From positions 1 to 55,317 of the forward strand of contig JAABRE010000028.1 of assembly GCA_011391125.1 (NCBI GenBank): DNA of 55,317 bases, read 5' to 3'. Every line of letters starts with the position of its first letter. Positions within the stretch are counted from its first letter, which is position 1. Positions 43,579 to 52,592 of the stretch are shown here, piece after piece. The stretch is from Synechococcales cyanobacterium S06. Its GTDB lineage: Bacteria; Cyanobacteriota; Cyanobacteriia; Cyanobacteriales; JAABRE01. The translations under genes were made by a program, and so were the position numbers. The notes beneath the pieces are model-generated. The model saw only the letters and a program-made list of their open reading frames with translations, was not told the DNA's origin and searched no databases.

Positions 43579-44688
43579 ATGCTCTATATAGCTAATCAAA
43601 TTGTTACTATTTGTGGTTTAATTTTGATAGTTTTTATCTTAAATTATGCCGGATATTTAGAGCAAATAGTAAGATTAATTCTTAAGATTTCTGGCAAAAA
43701 TACCAATTATTTAACGGGAATAATTATCTTAATTACCATATTTTTTAGCTTAATTGTTAGCAATTATTTTGCGGTTTTAATCTTATTTCCCCTCATCCTG
43801 AAACTGAGAAAAAAATTAAGCTTAACTCGGCCAATTATTCTAAGTTATTTATTAATAATCGGATTTATGGCTGATACTAGCAGTTTAGTCAATAATTCCC
43901 TAAATAGGATAACTAAAGAATATTTTAATTTGTCTAACTTAAGATTTCTCTTAGTTATAATTCCTTTAAATATTCTGGTAATTTTAATTAGTATTGCCGT
44001 AGTTTGGTTTTATTTTCGTCGTTATTTACCTAAAGAATTAGACACAGAAAATCTCACAATTTCAGAATTTAACTTTACAGATCAACGCATTTTTTATCTT
44101 TTATCTGTCTTGATTTTCAATAACTTTTTTCCTCAGTTTTCTAGTTTAATTACCGTAACAGTGGGTTTAATTTTGCTCAAAATAACACCAAAATTAAAGC
44201 GCAAATTTAGCCTAGTTAAACATATTCCCTGGGGAATAATTGGCCTGATTTTTAGTCTTTATGGAATAGGAATTAGTTTCGGTAAAATTGGATTAATTGA
44301 GCTAATGGCCGGAATTTTTGTTAATTTATCTCAGTGGGGAATCACTTTTGCTAGTATTTCTACGGGAATATTAGCCGGTTTTGAGTCAATTTTGCTTACT
44401 AATTTTGTCGCTATTACTAACAATAACTTGGCAATTAATCAAGCAGAAATTACCGATTCAACCATTAAAGAAACCATGATTTATGCTAATTTAATTGGTT
44501 GCATAATTGGCGCAAAAATTACCCCCCTAGGTAGTCTATCAACTTTACTTTGGTATGGTAATTTAAAAAAATGGCAATTAGGATTACATTGGTTAAGATA
44601 TTTAATGATTAATTTGGCATTAACTTTACCTGTATTATTTATTAGTTTGTTATGTTTAGCAATTTGGTTACCTTGGTTAATTGTGTAG
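43579..44688 (+). CDS. ArsB/NhaD-type ion transporter superfamily membrane protein
   Basis: A 369-residue, very hydrophobic protein with about ten membrane helices. The C-terminal IGAKITPLGSLSTLLWYGNL closely matches the re-entrant motif of ArsB-like carriers (G-x-x-x-TPxGSLATLLW). IVSNYFAVLILFPLIL is the expected N-terminal counterpart. Substrate is unknown. It starts 3 bp after ureF, so it is probably co-transcribed with urease maturation genes. Its TAG stop lies inside a dispersed palindrome (44684-44713). Confidence 0.82.
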   Translation: MLYIANQIVTICGLILIVFILNYAGYLEQIVRLILKISGKNTNYLTGIIILITIFFSLIVSNYFAVLILFPLILKLRKKLSLTRPIILSYLLIIGFMADTSSLVNNSLNRITKEYFNLSNLRFLLVIIPLNILVILISIAVVWFYFRRYLPKELDTENLTISEFNFTDQRIFYLLSVLIFNNFFPQFSSLITVTVGLILLKITPKLKRKFSLVKHIPWGIIGLIFSLYGIGISFGKIGLIELMAGIFVNLSQWGITFASISTGILAGFESILLTNFVAITNNNLAINQAEITDSTIKETMIYANLIGCIIGAKITPLGSLSTLLWYGNLKKWQLGLHWLRYLMINLALTLPVLFISLLCLAIWLPWLIV

Positions 44689-44713
44689 GGGTAATTCCAC
44701 ACTTACCCCTACA
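44684..44713. repeat. TGTAGGGGTAA palindrome between convergent genes
   Basis: TGTAGGGGTAA (44684-44694) and its complement (44703-44713) form an 11-bp stem with an 8-nt loop. It lies in the short space between two converging genes, overlaps one stop codon, and could serve as a terminator in both directions. Confidence 0.75.
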
Positions 44714-44715
44714 TT

Positions 44716-45132
44716 TTAATTAAATAATTGAAACACTTGACGACAAAAATTCTTTAACCTATCTTCTACCTCTTGAGTTGGTTGATAATTGCCCTCAATT
44801 TGCCACTTTTCTACTGTGGATAAACGCCAAGCAATTCCTTGATGATTAAAGCCAGTAGTGTCAATACCAATTAATTTGCGTTTAGTTTCCACGGTATCGG
44901 TATAAAAACGAACTTGGACTAACATACTACGACATTGACAACGACGACTCCAGCCCGGAAAATGGAATCCAATATCAAGGGAATCAGGATCACTAAATTC
45001 TCTGGTATTCGGGTCATTTTGCCAAGGTTTTAAGTCGGCTTTTGCGTCAGGAAACTCGATTTTAAACAAGTTAACAATCGCAGCAATTTTGCTGGTGAAA
45101 TCCAATCCCATGGCTTGTTCTGAGGCATTCAT
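44716..45132 (-). CDS. Conserved cyanobacterial protein of unknown function
   Basis: A 138-residue soluble protein: MNASEQAMGLDFTSKIAAIV, then DPDSLDIGFHFPGWSRRCQC, FYTDTVETKRKLIGIDTTGF and a helical C-terminus (QEVEDRLKNFCRQVF). The CQC near residue 73 is the only cysteine cluster. No family name can be given with confidence. The following 269 bp to the divergent hydrolase gene hold nothing recognisable beyond AT-rich DNA. Confidence 0.72.
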   Translation of the reverse strand: MNASEQAMGLDFTSKIAAIVNLFKIEFPDAKADLKPWQNDPNTREFSDPDSLDIGFHFPGWSRRCQCRSMLVQVRFYTDTVETKRKLIGIDTTGFNHQGIAWRLSTVEKWQIEGNYQPTQEVEDRLKNFCRQVFQLFN

Positions 45133-45401
45133 AGTTTATCTCCTGGTTATGCTATTTTTAAGTTATGTTAAAGTATTTTTTGTTGGGCTTTATTTCTGGA
45201 AACGTTTTTTCAGGCAAACTAAGCTCAGAAAGTAGAGTGTCCCAATTTTAAGATTATTATTCTTATTTTTAATTAACTTTTTTGTCCACTTTATACAATA
45301 ATTAAATAAACAGTAAAAGTAGACCAGCTAAATTATTAATAATTACTATTTTATTAATATTATTTGGAAAATCCCAGCCCCATTTTAGGAAGTTAGTAAA
45401 A

Positions 45402-46247
45402 GTGTCAATTAGCGAAAATTATTTACAAGTTGGTGAGTTAAACTGGTTTTATCGCCAAAATGAAGCAGAAGGAGATGACAAAAAATCTCCTGTTGTTTTA
45501 TTACATGGTATTCCCTCCCAAAGTTATAGCTGGAGCGGGGTGATGACTAAATTAGAGGAACGAAATTTTAAGGCGTTCGCCCCCGATTGGATTGGTTTTG
45601 GCTTTTCAGACAAGCCTCCCGCTTACCTATTCAAGTACAATCCAGACGCGTATATTAAGGCTTTAGACGACTTTTTGACAAAATTAGAGGTAAATCGTTT
45701 TTCCTTGGTGGTACAGGGCTTTTTAGGTAGTGTAGGGATACAATTTGCCCTCAGATACCCCAATAAAATAGACCGCTTAATCATTGTCAATGCGCCCTTG
45801 TCTCCCCAAGCAAAATTACCGGGGAAAATGAAACAATGGGCTATACCCTTAGTGGGGGATATGCTGACTCAAGACCCAATTTTAGTCGATCGCACCTTGG
45901 AGGGAGGAAGTGGTTTTGTCATCGAGGATAGCAAGTTAAATGTATATAGAAAGCCATTTTTAACCTCGTCGGGAGCAGGAAGAGCGTTAGTTGCTGTTAC
46001 AAAAAACTTAAAATTAGCTGAATCAACCAAAGAAATCAGCGCTGGATTACCAAAATTTAGTCAACCAACTTTAATTATTTGGGGAAAACTTGACCCTTGG
46101 TTAGATATTTCTGAAGCGGAAAATTTGGTAAAAGGTAGTAAAATCGAACTAGAAACCTTAGCCGAAGCTAAACATTATCCCCAAGAACATTGGCCGCAAG
46201 AAATAAGCGAAATAATGTTAAACTTTTTGCGTCGCCAAATTTTGTAA
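45402..46247 (+). CDS. Alpha/beta-hydrolase-fold protein lacking the nucleophile
   Basis: A 281-residue protein with the alpha/beta-hydrolase fold: oxyanion region LLHGIPSQSYSW, FAPDWIGFGFSDKP and LDDFLTKLEVNRFSLV. At the nucleophile elbow, where relatives read HDWGG or GxSxG, the sequence is VVQGFLGSVG, so Ser/Asp is replaced by Gly. The acid (GKLDPWL) and His (AKHYPQEHW) regions remain. I believe this QGFLG form recurs in a cyanobacterial subfamily, so it may be a non-hydrolytic member. Starts at GTG 45402 after TAGGAAG. Confidence 0.8.
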   Translation: MSISENYLQVGELNWFYRQNEAEGDDKKSPVVLLHGIPSQSYSWSGVMTKLEERNFKAFAPDWIGFGFSDKPPAYLFKYNPDAYIKALDDFLTKLEVNRFSLVVQGFLGSVGIQFALRYPNKIDRLIIVNAPLSPQAKLPGKMKQWAIPLVGDMLTQDPILVDRTLEGGSGFVIEDSKLNVYRKPFLTSSGAGRALVAVTKNLKLAESTKEISAGLPKFSQPTLIIWGKLDPWLDISEAENLVKGSKIELETLAEAKHYPQEHWPQEISEIMLNFLRRQIL

Positions 46248-46298
46248 AAGCGCAATTCTTGAGCAAATAACTATTGTCTCTTAAATAACAATAAAACT

Positions 46299-46745
46299 AT
46301 GCCAAAACTACGTTCCATTCTGTCATTAATTTTAGTGCTAGTCACTACCTTTTTAGTAAGTTGTTCTGGACCGAGCACTGCTGTTGCTCCTCCTACCTAT
46401 ACCCCGGAAAAAATCGCTCAAATTCAGGTTTTATATACACCTGTAGCAGAAGCGAGAGAAAGAATGTCGAAATTGGGTGAATTTATTGAAAATCGCAATT
46501 GGGTGAACACTGGTTCATATATTCACGGTCCTTTAGGAGGCATTCGTCACGATATTCGCTATCTTAACGAAAGTTTGTTAGTTAAAGACCAAAAACAAGC
46601 TGCTGAAACGGCTAAACAGTTATTTGCTGACTTGGAACAAATTGACACAGCCGCCAAAGAACAAAATTATAGCCAAGCTTCTGTTCAATATAATCAAGCT
46701 TTGAAACACTTTGATGCTTACATTGATTTAATTCCTCAAGGATAA
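46299..46745 (+). CDS. psbQ: Photosystem II protein PsbQ (CyanoQ)
   Basis: A lumenal lipoprotein of the oxygen-evolving complex that stabilises PSII. The 148-residue precursor has a signal peptide ending in the lipobox LVSC (Cys22). The mature four-helix domain contains RERMSKLGEFIENRNWVNTG, YIHGPLGGIRHDIRYLNESL and a helical tail. Length and motifs match cyanobacterial PsbQ. A small palindrome (46754-46777) follows. Confidence 0.95.
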   Translation: MPKLRSILSLILVLVTTFLVSCSGPSTAVAPPTYTPEKIAQIQVLYTPVAEARERMSKLGEFIENRNWVNTGSYIHGPLGGIRHDIRYLNESLLVKDQKQAAETAKQLFADLEQIDTAAKEQNYSQASVQYNQALKHFDAYIDLIPQG

Positions 46746-46753
46746 TTATAATG

Positions 46754-46777
46754 GTAAGGTGGGCATTCCCCACCCTA
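46754..46777. repeat. GGTAAGGTGGGCATTCCCCACCCTAC palindrome
   Basis: A stem of GGTGGG with CCCACC around a short loop, related to 25378-25404. It lies after psbQ and just before the ribosome binding site of the oxidase gene. Confidence 0.65.
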
Positions 46778-46797
46778 CTTCTTTTTACTTTCTCCTT

Positions 46798-47901
46798 ATG
46801 ACTAAAATTACGATTATTGGCGCAGGTGTCATTGGTAGTGCGATCGCCTACGAACTAAGTATAAATACTCAAAACGAAATCACCATTATTGACGAAAAGT
46901 CTCCCGCTCAGGGTTGTAGTTGCGCCGCTTTAGGTGTTTTAATGGGTATTATTAGCCGCAAAACTAAAGGCCGAGATTGGAAACTTCGACAAACAAGTAT
47001 TAGCAGATATCAAACTTTAATTACGGAATTAGAGCAATTAACTGGGGACAAAATTGCTTATAATAATCAGGGAATTGTTAAGTTATTATTTCCTGAAGAT
47101 GACCTAATAAAATTGCAAAAACTGTTAGTAACTAGGAAAAGACAAGGTTGGGAATTGGAAATTTGGGATACCGTAAAATTAAAGGAACAATTACCCCAAA
47201 TAGAAATTTTTAATAATAATATTACAGGTGCAGTTTATTCCCCCCAAGATGGGCAAATTAATCCCACGCAACTAACAGCAACTTTAAGGAAAGCCGCCCA
47301 ATTAAACGGGGTTTCTTGTCATTTTGGCTACAAAGTTCAAAAAATAGAGGCAATGCCCTTAAATGAGTCTAACAGTGGGCAATCCTGTAGGATTTATACG
47401 GAGGGTGCAGAGTTTGAAACGGATATTTTAATCATTGCCACAGGATTAGGAACAACTTATCTAACAAATTTATTGGAACAACCAGTAGATATTCGGCCAG
47501 TTTTAGGGCAAGCATTACAATTAAAATTAGAAAATAGTTTAGGAAATAGTGACTTTCAACCAGTAATTACCGGTAACGATGTTCATATTTCACCATTAGG
47601 AAACAATGAATATTGGGTCGGAGCAACGGTGGAATTTCCTAACGAAAAAGGGGAGGTTTTTAAAGAGGAGAAATTATTAGAAGAAGTGAGACAACAGGCG
47701 ATCGCATTTTGTCCCCAATTAAATTATGCTAAAATCATAAAAACCTGGTCAGGCCAACGTCCAAGACCAGAAAATCAAGCAGCACCAATTATTAAAAAAT
47801 TAGAAGGATATCATAACATTATATTAGCCACCGGACATTATCGAAATGGAGTCTTATTAGCACCCGCTACAGCCTTAAAAGTCAAAGAAATGTTAACCTA
47901 A
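46798..47901 (+). CDS. FAD-dependent amino acid oxidase, ThiO/DadA-like
   Basis: A 367-residue flavoenzyme starting MTKITIIGAGVIGSAIAYEL, with the dinucleotide-binding GxGxxG (residues 8-13). The DAO-fold substrate domain shows HFGYKVQKIE..., IRPVLGQALQL and the C-terminal TGHYRNGVLLAPAT, typical of glycine oxidase ThiO, which supplies dehydroglycine for the thiazole of thiamine. Other amino acid oxidases of the family are possible. The ATG at 46798 is preferred; the upstream frame runs through the palindrome at 46754-46777. Confidence 0.85.
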   Translation: MTKITIIGAGVIGSAIAYELSINTQNEITIIDEKSPAQGCSCAALGVLMGIISRKTKGRDWKLRQTSISRYQTLITELEQLTGDKIAYNNQGIVKLLFPEDDLIKLQKLLVTRKRQGWELEIWDTVKLKEQLPQIEIFNNNITGAVYSPQDGQINPTQLTATLRKAAQLNGVSCHFGYKVQKIEAMPLNESNSGQSCRIYTEGAEFETDILIIATGLGTTYLTNLLEQPVDIRPVLGQALQLKLENSLGNSDFQPVITGNDVHISPLGNNEYWVGATVEFPNEKGEVFKEEKLLEEVRQQAIAFCPQLNYAKIIKTWSGQRPRPENQAAPIIKKLEGYHNIILATGHYRNGVLLAPATALKVKEMLT

Positions 47902-47917
47902 AAAAGAGAGATAAAAA

Positions 47918-49150
47918 ATGTTTTCCTGGTTAAGAAAAATCACCAATAAATTTGTCAATAAAACCACATCTCTTGATCAAGAACCGTTAAATAAAGTTAG
48001 TATAGTTATCATAATAATACTGGATATTTTCGTCTTATTTAACGTATTTAGTGGATTAGATAGTATGGTAAAATGGCCACTTAATCCCACAGAAGAAATA
48101 GCCTGTTATTCCCCATATCAAACCTATCAAACCGCCACAAATAAAGGAAGTTTTGAACTAAACGCCATAACCATAGAAAATATAATCGAAAAACATAAAT
48201 TTAGCCAAGAATATATAGAGAATAAAGAGAAAAGATTAGGCAAAATTTACCCACTTTGTACAGCATATCTTAGCTTAGAAAAAGCCTTAGATATACCAGA
48301 AAATAAACAGATAAAAACCGAAATAGATAGTTTAAGACAAAACATTGCCATACTAGAAGAAGAGATAAAAACCTTAAAAAGTCAATATGATTCAACCTTA
48401 ATAGAAAAGATAGCTGGGCAAAGCCAAGATAAATCCATCAACCTAGCAACAGCTGATAATATCAAGGAAAGAATCGAATTTAAAAAATTAGAAATAGAGC
48501 AAATAAAATTAGAAATTAAAGAGAATCAAAGCAAATTAATTAATAATAGTAACGCCCAAAAATTAATTGAGTTATTAAATAAAGAAAGTGATTATAAAAA
48601 TATAGAAAAAGCCTATAAAAGTGCGGATTTTTGGTATCCCAACAAACAATTGTTATTACAGGGCCTATTTTTATTACCCCTAATATTAGGAGCTTATTTT
48701 TGGCATTCCTGGGCTTTGATTCATAATCAAAACCTACAGATATTAATTAGTTGGCATTTATTACTCATATTTTGTATTCCCTTAATTATCAAACTATTTG
48801 AATTTATCCAATTTGGCAACCTAGTTAAAATAGTAGTAGAATTTATTACAACCATATTAGGAGGATTGCTATTTTTAGCGAGTTATGTCTATATAATAAT
48901 AATTCCCCTACTTGGTTTTGGCTTAATAAAATTCCTTCAAACTTTTGTCTTTAACACACAAATACAAGCAAAAAAAAGGATTCAAAAAGTAAGATGTCTC
49001 CAATGTAATACCAAACTACGATTAACTGATAAATTTTGTTCAAACTGTGGTTGTAATCAGTTTAGAGAATGTCCAAACTGTCACGAAAAAACCTATAAAT
49101 ACACAAACTTTTGTCACCAATGTGGATATAACATTTATAATCATAGATAA
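47918..49150 (+). CDS. Membrane protein with coiled coil and C-terminal double zinc ribbon
   Basis: A 410-residue protein. A first membrane helix lies near residues 27-45 (VSIVIIIILDIFVLFNVFSG). A charged coiled coil spans ~110-230 (IDSLRQNIAILEEEIKTLKS). Three or more helices span ~245-345. The C-terminus carries two zinc-ribbon modules with four CxxC pairs (CLQCNTKL, CSNCGCN, CPNCHEK, CHQCGYN). Ribbons of this kind occur in scaffold and quality-control proteins; the role here is unknown. It starts 16 bp after the oxidase gene. Confidence 0.8.
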   Translation: MFSWLRKITNKFVNKTTSLDQEPLNKVSIVIIIILDIFVLFNVFSGLDSMVKWPLNPTEEIACYSPYQTYQTATNKGSFELNAITIENIIEKHKFSQEYIENKEKRLGKIYPLCTAYLSLEKALDIPENKQIKTEIDSLRQNIAILEEEIKTLKSQYDSTLIEKIAGQSQDKSINLATADNIKERIEFKKLEIEQIKLEIKENQSKLINNSNAQKLIELLNKESDYKNIEKAYKSADFWYPNKQLLLQGLFLLPLILGAYFWHSWALIHNQNLQILISWHLLLIFCIPLIIKLFEFIQFGNLVKIVVEFITTILGGLLFLASYVYIIIIPLLGFGLIKFLQTFVFNTQIQAKKRIQKVRCLQCNTKLRLTDKFCSNCGCNQFRECPNCHEKTYKYTNFCHQCGYNIYNHR

Positions 49151-49169
49151 GTTAAAAACTACCCCTTAG

Positions 49170-49188
49170 CGCCAAGCGCGACTTGGCG
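49170..49188. terminator. CGCCAAG-CGCGA-CTTGGCG hairpin
   Basis: A perfect 7-bp stem 19 bp after the zinc-ribbon gene stop. It is followed by A-rich rather than T-rich sequence on the plus strand, so terminator function is uncertain. It lies 36 bp beyond the group II intron 3' end. Confidence 0.4.
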
Positions 49189-49267
49189 TGAAAAAAACAC
49201 AAGTCTGGTCAAGCTATTGACATTATTAGAGTCGATGGGTATGTTACCATACCACACCTCTCATCCG

Positions 49268-49300
49268 AAACCGTGCATGAACCTTTCAGCTCACACGGCT
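49268..49300 (-). ncRNA. Group II intron domain V
   Basis: The 33-nt catalytic hairpin AGCCGTGTGAGCTGAAAGG...CATGCACGGTTT. Lower stem AGCCGTG pairs with CACGGTT (one wobble); the upper loop is GAAA-like. It starts within the ORF stop codon region. Confidence 0.85.
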
Positions 49301-51293
49301 ACTCAATTAACCTATCTTGTCTCTGAGACTTCTTATCCCGTAAGACTGGGCTGTTCCGTTCTATAGCTATAAGGTCGAGTTTATCTGGTTTATAGCTTTT
49401 TATTTTAGCCTTATCCTTGTTGGTATGCTTGTTATTAGAACTATCAATCTTTTCGGATTTCTTGGTACAACTACCATCTGTAGCGGTTTTACTGTCGTGA
49501 CAATGTCCGTGTAACAATTGTAAGTTGTCATACCTATCTAAGCCTCCTAGGCTTAATGGTATGATGTGGTCAACCTCCATAATGTCACTTTCTGTAAAAT
49601 ACAACCCGCATTCCTGACATCTTCCTTTCTGTCTCTTAAGCAAGTTAAGTTTCCTAGTCGATAATTCAGGATGGATTAATAAACGTTTATACCAGTATTT
49701 GAGGTCTCCATCATAAGGACTTTTATTCCTTTTGACTTTGACATATTCTGTACTACTGCAATGAATGTCACCGTGGTATGCAATATGACCTATAGCTTTT
49801 ACACTATCAGCCCATTCCATACGATAGCTTTCCTTACCATTTAACATAATGTATTTACGTTTATGGTAATAACGGTTTAACCCGTCATTTACAGTGCCAC
49901 AACTTCTCTTTGCCCAACTTCTGAGTTTGGAATACATCATTTTGGTCTGTTTACTACTAATACCTGCTGTTTTAATATCAGAGTATTGGTAGTAATTAGA
50001 CCATCCTTTAATGACAGGATTTAACTGTTTAATCAAAGCTTCGATTGGTTTTGATACTAGTTTACCTATAATCTCTCCCAATTTTTCCTGATGATTCTTT
50101 TGACTCTTTTCGCTGGGTGTTATTAAAGTTTTATAACCAGTAAGTTTCTTTTGTAGATTTTTACTACACTTATGTTTACCTGTTTTATGTTGCTGTATAT
50201 GAAATCCTAAGAAGTCAAAACCTGCAACCTTATCCTCGGATAATTCAGGGTATAACGTGTGAGTTAGTCTGGTCTTCTCTGGTTTTAATTCTAAACCGAT
50301 GTCTGATAACCATTGGTTGATTGCTTCTTTGCATTTGAGGATTATTTTTTTATCTTTGTGCATGACAACAAAGTCATCTGCATATCGGATAAAGTTTAAT
50401 TCTTTTTGTGCAGTTTGGTTTTTGTTGACACATTCTCTTACTATAGTTTCCATACCGTGTAAGGCAATGTTAGCTAGTAAAGGTGATATTACTCCTCCTT
50501 GAGGTGTGCCACTTTCAATCTTTTGGAATACTCCATCTTCCATTACTCCACTGGTTAACCAAGCTTTCACTTGTTTTCTTAAATTACCTTTAAGTCCAGT
50601 TTTCGTGAGTAATTTCTGGTGGTCAATGCGTTCAAAACATTTTGCTATATCAGCGTCTAAGACGAATTTAGGTTTATGCTGTATGCTTAATTTGATTTGT
50701 TGTATTGCATCTTGACATCGGCGAGCAGGTCTAAACCCATAGCTGTTAGGCTCAAATTTAGCTTCCCACTCTGGCTCTAAAGCCATTTTGACTAGCGCTT
50801 GTAAAGCTCGGTCATACATTGTTGGTATTCCAAGTGGTCTCTTTTCCCCATTAGATTTTGGTATCCAAACTCTTCTGGTTGCTTTAGCTTTATGGCTAAG
50901 TTTAAGTGATTCTACAAGTGTAAATCTCTGACTGGCTATGACTGATTTAATTCCGTCAATACCTGCCGTCTTTTTACCTTTGTTATCTTGGGTAACACGT
51001 CTGACCGCTAGTAATTTGGCTTTATAGCTCCTTAATAACATTTTCTGGTATTTACGCATTTTACAGATGTCATTATCCGCAGAAGCCTTATAGATTTTCT
51101 TTTGCAACTTGAATACGTCCTTCTCGATTTTTCTCCAAGGAATCATACTCCATGTCACTTCAGCAGATTGTTCCTCTTCACTGAGAATCTCGAAAGTTTC
51201 CCCGTTCTTAGTAACCATATTCCGCTTAGTTTTAACTTTATCCATTGCTAATTGAAACTCCACAAATCGGTTAACTGCGGGGTACGTCTGCAT
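49299..51293 (-). CDS. ltrA: Group II intron reverse transcriptase/maturase with HNH endonuclease
   Basis: A 664-residue multifunctional protein that splices and mobilises its host intron. Residues ~105-370 are the reverse transcriptase: KKTAGIDGIKS, RRVWIPKSNGEKRPLGIPTM, SYGFRPARRCQDAI, GTPQGGVISPLLANI and the catalytic IRYADDFVV. The thumb/maturase X domain (NPVIKGWSNYYQYS, RSWAKR) follows. The C-terminal HNH nuclease has GRCQECGLYF, EVDHIIPLSLGG and GHCHDSKT. All key residues appear intact. The start at 51293 is the first ATG of the frame; an internal ATG (MDKVKTKRN) 16 codons later is possible. Confidence 0.95.
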   Translation of the reverse strand: MQTYPAVNRFVEFQLAMDKVKTKRNMVTKNGETFEILSEEEQSAEVTWSMIPWRKIEKDVFKLQKKIYKASADNDICKMRKYQKMLLRSYKAKLLAVRRVTQDNKGKKTAGIDGIKSVIASQRFTLVESLKLSHKAKATRRVWIPKSNGEKRPLGIPTMYDRALQALVKMALEPEWEAKFEPNSYGFRPARRCQDAIQQIKLSIQHKPKFVLDADIAKCFERIDHQKLLTKTGLKGNLRKQVKAWLTSGVMEDGVFQKIESGTPQGGVISPLLANIALHGMETIVRECVNKNQTAQKELNFIRYADDFVVMHKDKKIILKCKEAINQWLSDIGLELKPEKTRLTHTLYPELSEDKVAGFDFLGFHIQQHKTGKHKCSKNLQKKLTGYKTLITPSEKSQKNHQEKLGEIIGKLVSKPIEALIKQLNPVIKGWSNYYQYSDIKTAGISSKQTKMMYSKLRSWAKRSCGTVNDGLNRYYHKRKYIMLNGKESYRMEWADSVKAIGHIAYHGDIHCSSTEYVKVKRNKSPYDGDLKYWYKRLLIHPELSTRKLNLLKRQKGRCQECGLYFTESDIMEVDHIIPLSLGGLDRYDNLQLLHGHCHDSKTATDGSCTKKSEKIDSSNNKHTNKDKAKIKSYKPDKLDLIAIERNSPVLRDKKSQRQDRLIE

Positions 51294-52229
51294 ATCTGGG
51301 TCATTACAACCTAATCCTTTTCAGAAAACCTTGTTAATTCAAGGTCAGCGTTAGCTTCTTACCCCATCTCTCCTTGATTGACCATACGGTCTGACTACCT
51401 ACCAAGTTATCGACCTTACTTGGAGAATCAATCTAGGTTACTTCGTTCCTCAATCACTTATTTATATCCTTAGAGGGTATCTATCCACGGGCGGTTTGGT
51501 TAGTACAACATTTCAGAAGCAAGTCTTAATGTAACCTACGCTTGTACCTGTGTTTTGGTACGCTGGGATTGCTTCGTGATGAAGCGTCTATCTATAATCC
51601 CAACTCATGTTTAGCCATGGCTCAACGATACTTTGTTTACTCTCCTCATAGATATATTGGCTAACAATGCTGACCACGACAAGATAGTTAGTGCGCTATT
51701 GTATTATCTCCCGCTTTACCAATTTGATAGTCAGTCTCTTTGGTAGGGAAAACTCAATTAATTGCTTAACCAAGTTTGCTGATTGCCGTCACATTTGTAC
51801 TGAATGGGTAGGATTCCTGATATTATAAAGTTACTTTTTTGTATTAGTGAGCTAAGGTCAACATTACTAATTGTTTTAATAATTAACAAATATGACTTTA
51901 AGCTAACTACTTTTCTTACATTTCATTGAGACTTGTTTTGGCTAATCCTGTTTGTAACCTGTTCGGTTATTCTACACAGCTAGTTTCTTCAAGGGGTCTT
52001 TTAGGGACTCATTCTGTATCATGTGATACAGAATCTCTAGTGAAGATTCAGTCACCTACAAGTGATTGAAGTTGTCCCCCATACAGGATTTTAAGCGATA
52101 CTCAAGGCGTAAATGCCTTACTGTATAGGGTCTAGGGGTTATAAGTTAGTCTATTGACTTTCTACTTCGCCCTAAACGAATCGCACTTACCTGAACATGA
52201 TTTCAGAAAAACCGCTTAAAATGTAAACA

Positions 52230-52354
52230 TTAAGTTTTGTAACAATTATTTGACAAAATTATAGTTTTATGTATATGACATTGGGCTGGTGGGCAGAAAG
52301 GATAATTAATCAAGGGTTTTGTCATTAAAATAGTTGCCGTTTTGCCCATTCTAC
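52230..52354 (+). repeat. ~125-bp direct repeat, left copy
   Basis: From TTAAGTTTTGTAACA through TTGACA, GTTTTATGTATAT, TTGGGCTGG, GATAATTAATCAAGGGTTTT to GTTGCCGTTTTGCCC. It aligns closely with 54688-54815. It contains TTGACA-N16-TATATG, a plausible sigma-70-type promoter reading toward the RTX gene. The remaining 52355-52510 holds no gene that I can see. Confidence 0.75.
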
Positions 52355-52510
52355 ATACTACCTTTAAGTTTATCTATTTTTGTGATTTTTGACAAATAAA
52401 AAACCATATTTACCCGTGAGTATTTACTCCCAATTCCCTTCACAAAAATTAACGAAAATTTCCGCTGCATTTTGAAAAAAAAAACAAATTGTATTATAAT
52501 CCTAAAGTAG

Positions 52511-52568
52511 GGTGCGTCACACAAATAACTTAATTAATCAAATAATTAATTGAAAAATGTGACGCACC
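52511..52568. repeat. Palindromic GGTGCGTCACA element (copy 2 of 3)
   Basis: GGTGCGTCACA (52511-52521) and its complement (52558-52568) flank an AT-rich centre. It lies 24 bp upstream of the RTX gene start, so it would be in the leader RNA. The matching copy at 53961-54019 follows the same gene. Confidence 0.8.
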
Positions 52569-52592
52569 TTAGACAATTTTAGGAGTAAAACA

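Larger units (their letters stand above)
49225..52186 (-). mobile_element. Group II intron, complete-looking, with RT-maturase-HNH ORF
   Basis: On the minus strand the 5' end GTGCGATTCG (first base 52186) matches the group II consensus GUGYG. About 890 nt of intron RNA domains I-III follow, then the ORF (51293-49299) in domain IV. Domain V is at 49300-49268 (AGCCGTGTGAG...CATGCACGGTTT). A domain VI hairpin (GGTATG-GTAA-CATACC) leads to a candidate branch A at 49232, seven nt before the proposed 3' end CTCTAAT at 49225. Total is 2962 nt. The 5' end is well supported; the 3' end is inferred from consensus. It interrupts intergenic sequence between the zinc-ribbon gene and the RTX gene. Presence of an intact ORF suggests recent mobility. 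Confidence 0.9.

Noticed and set aside
50299-50715. Two plus-strand frames within the group II intron
   Set aside because: They are antisense to the reverse transcriptase domain and show no independent coding evidence.
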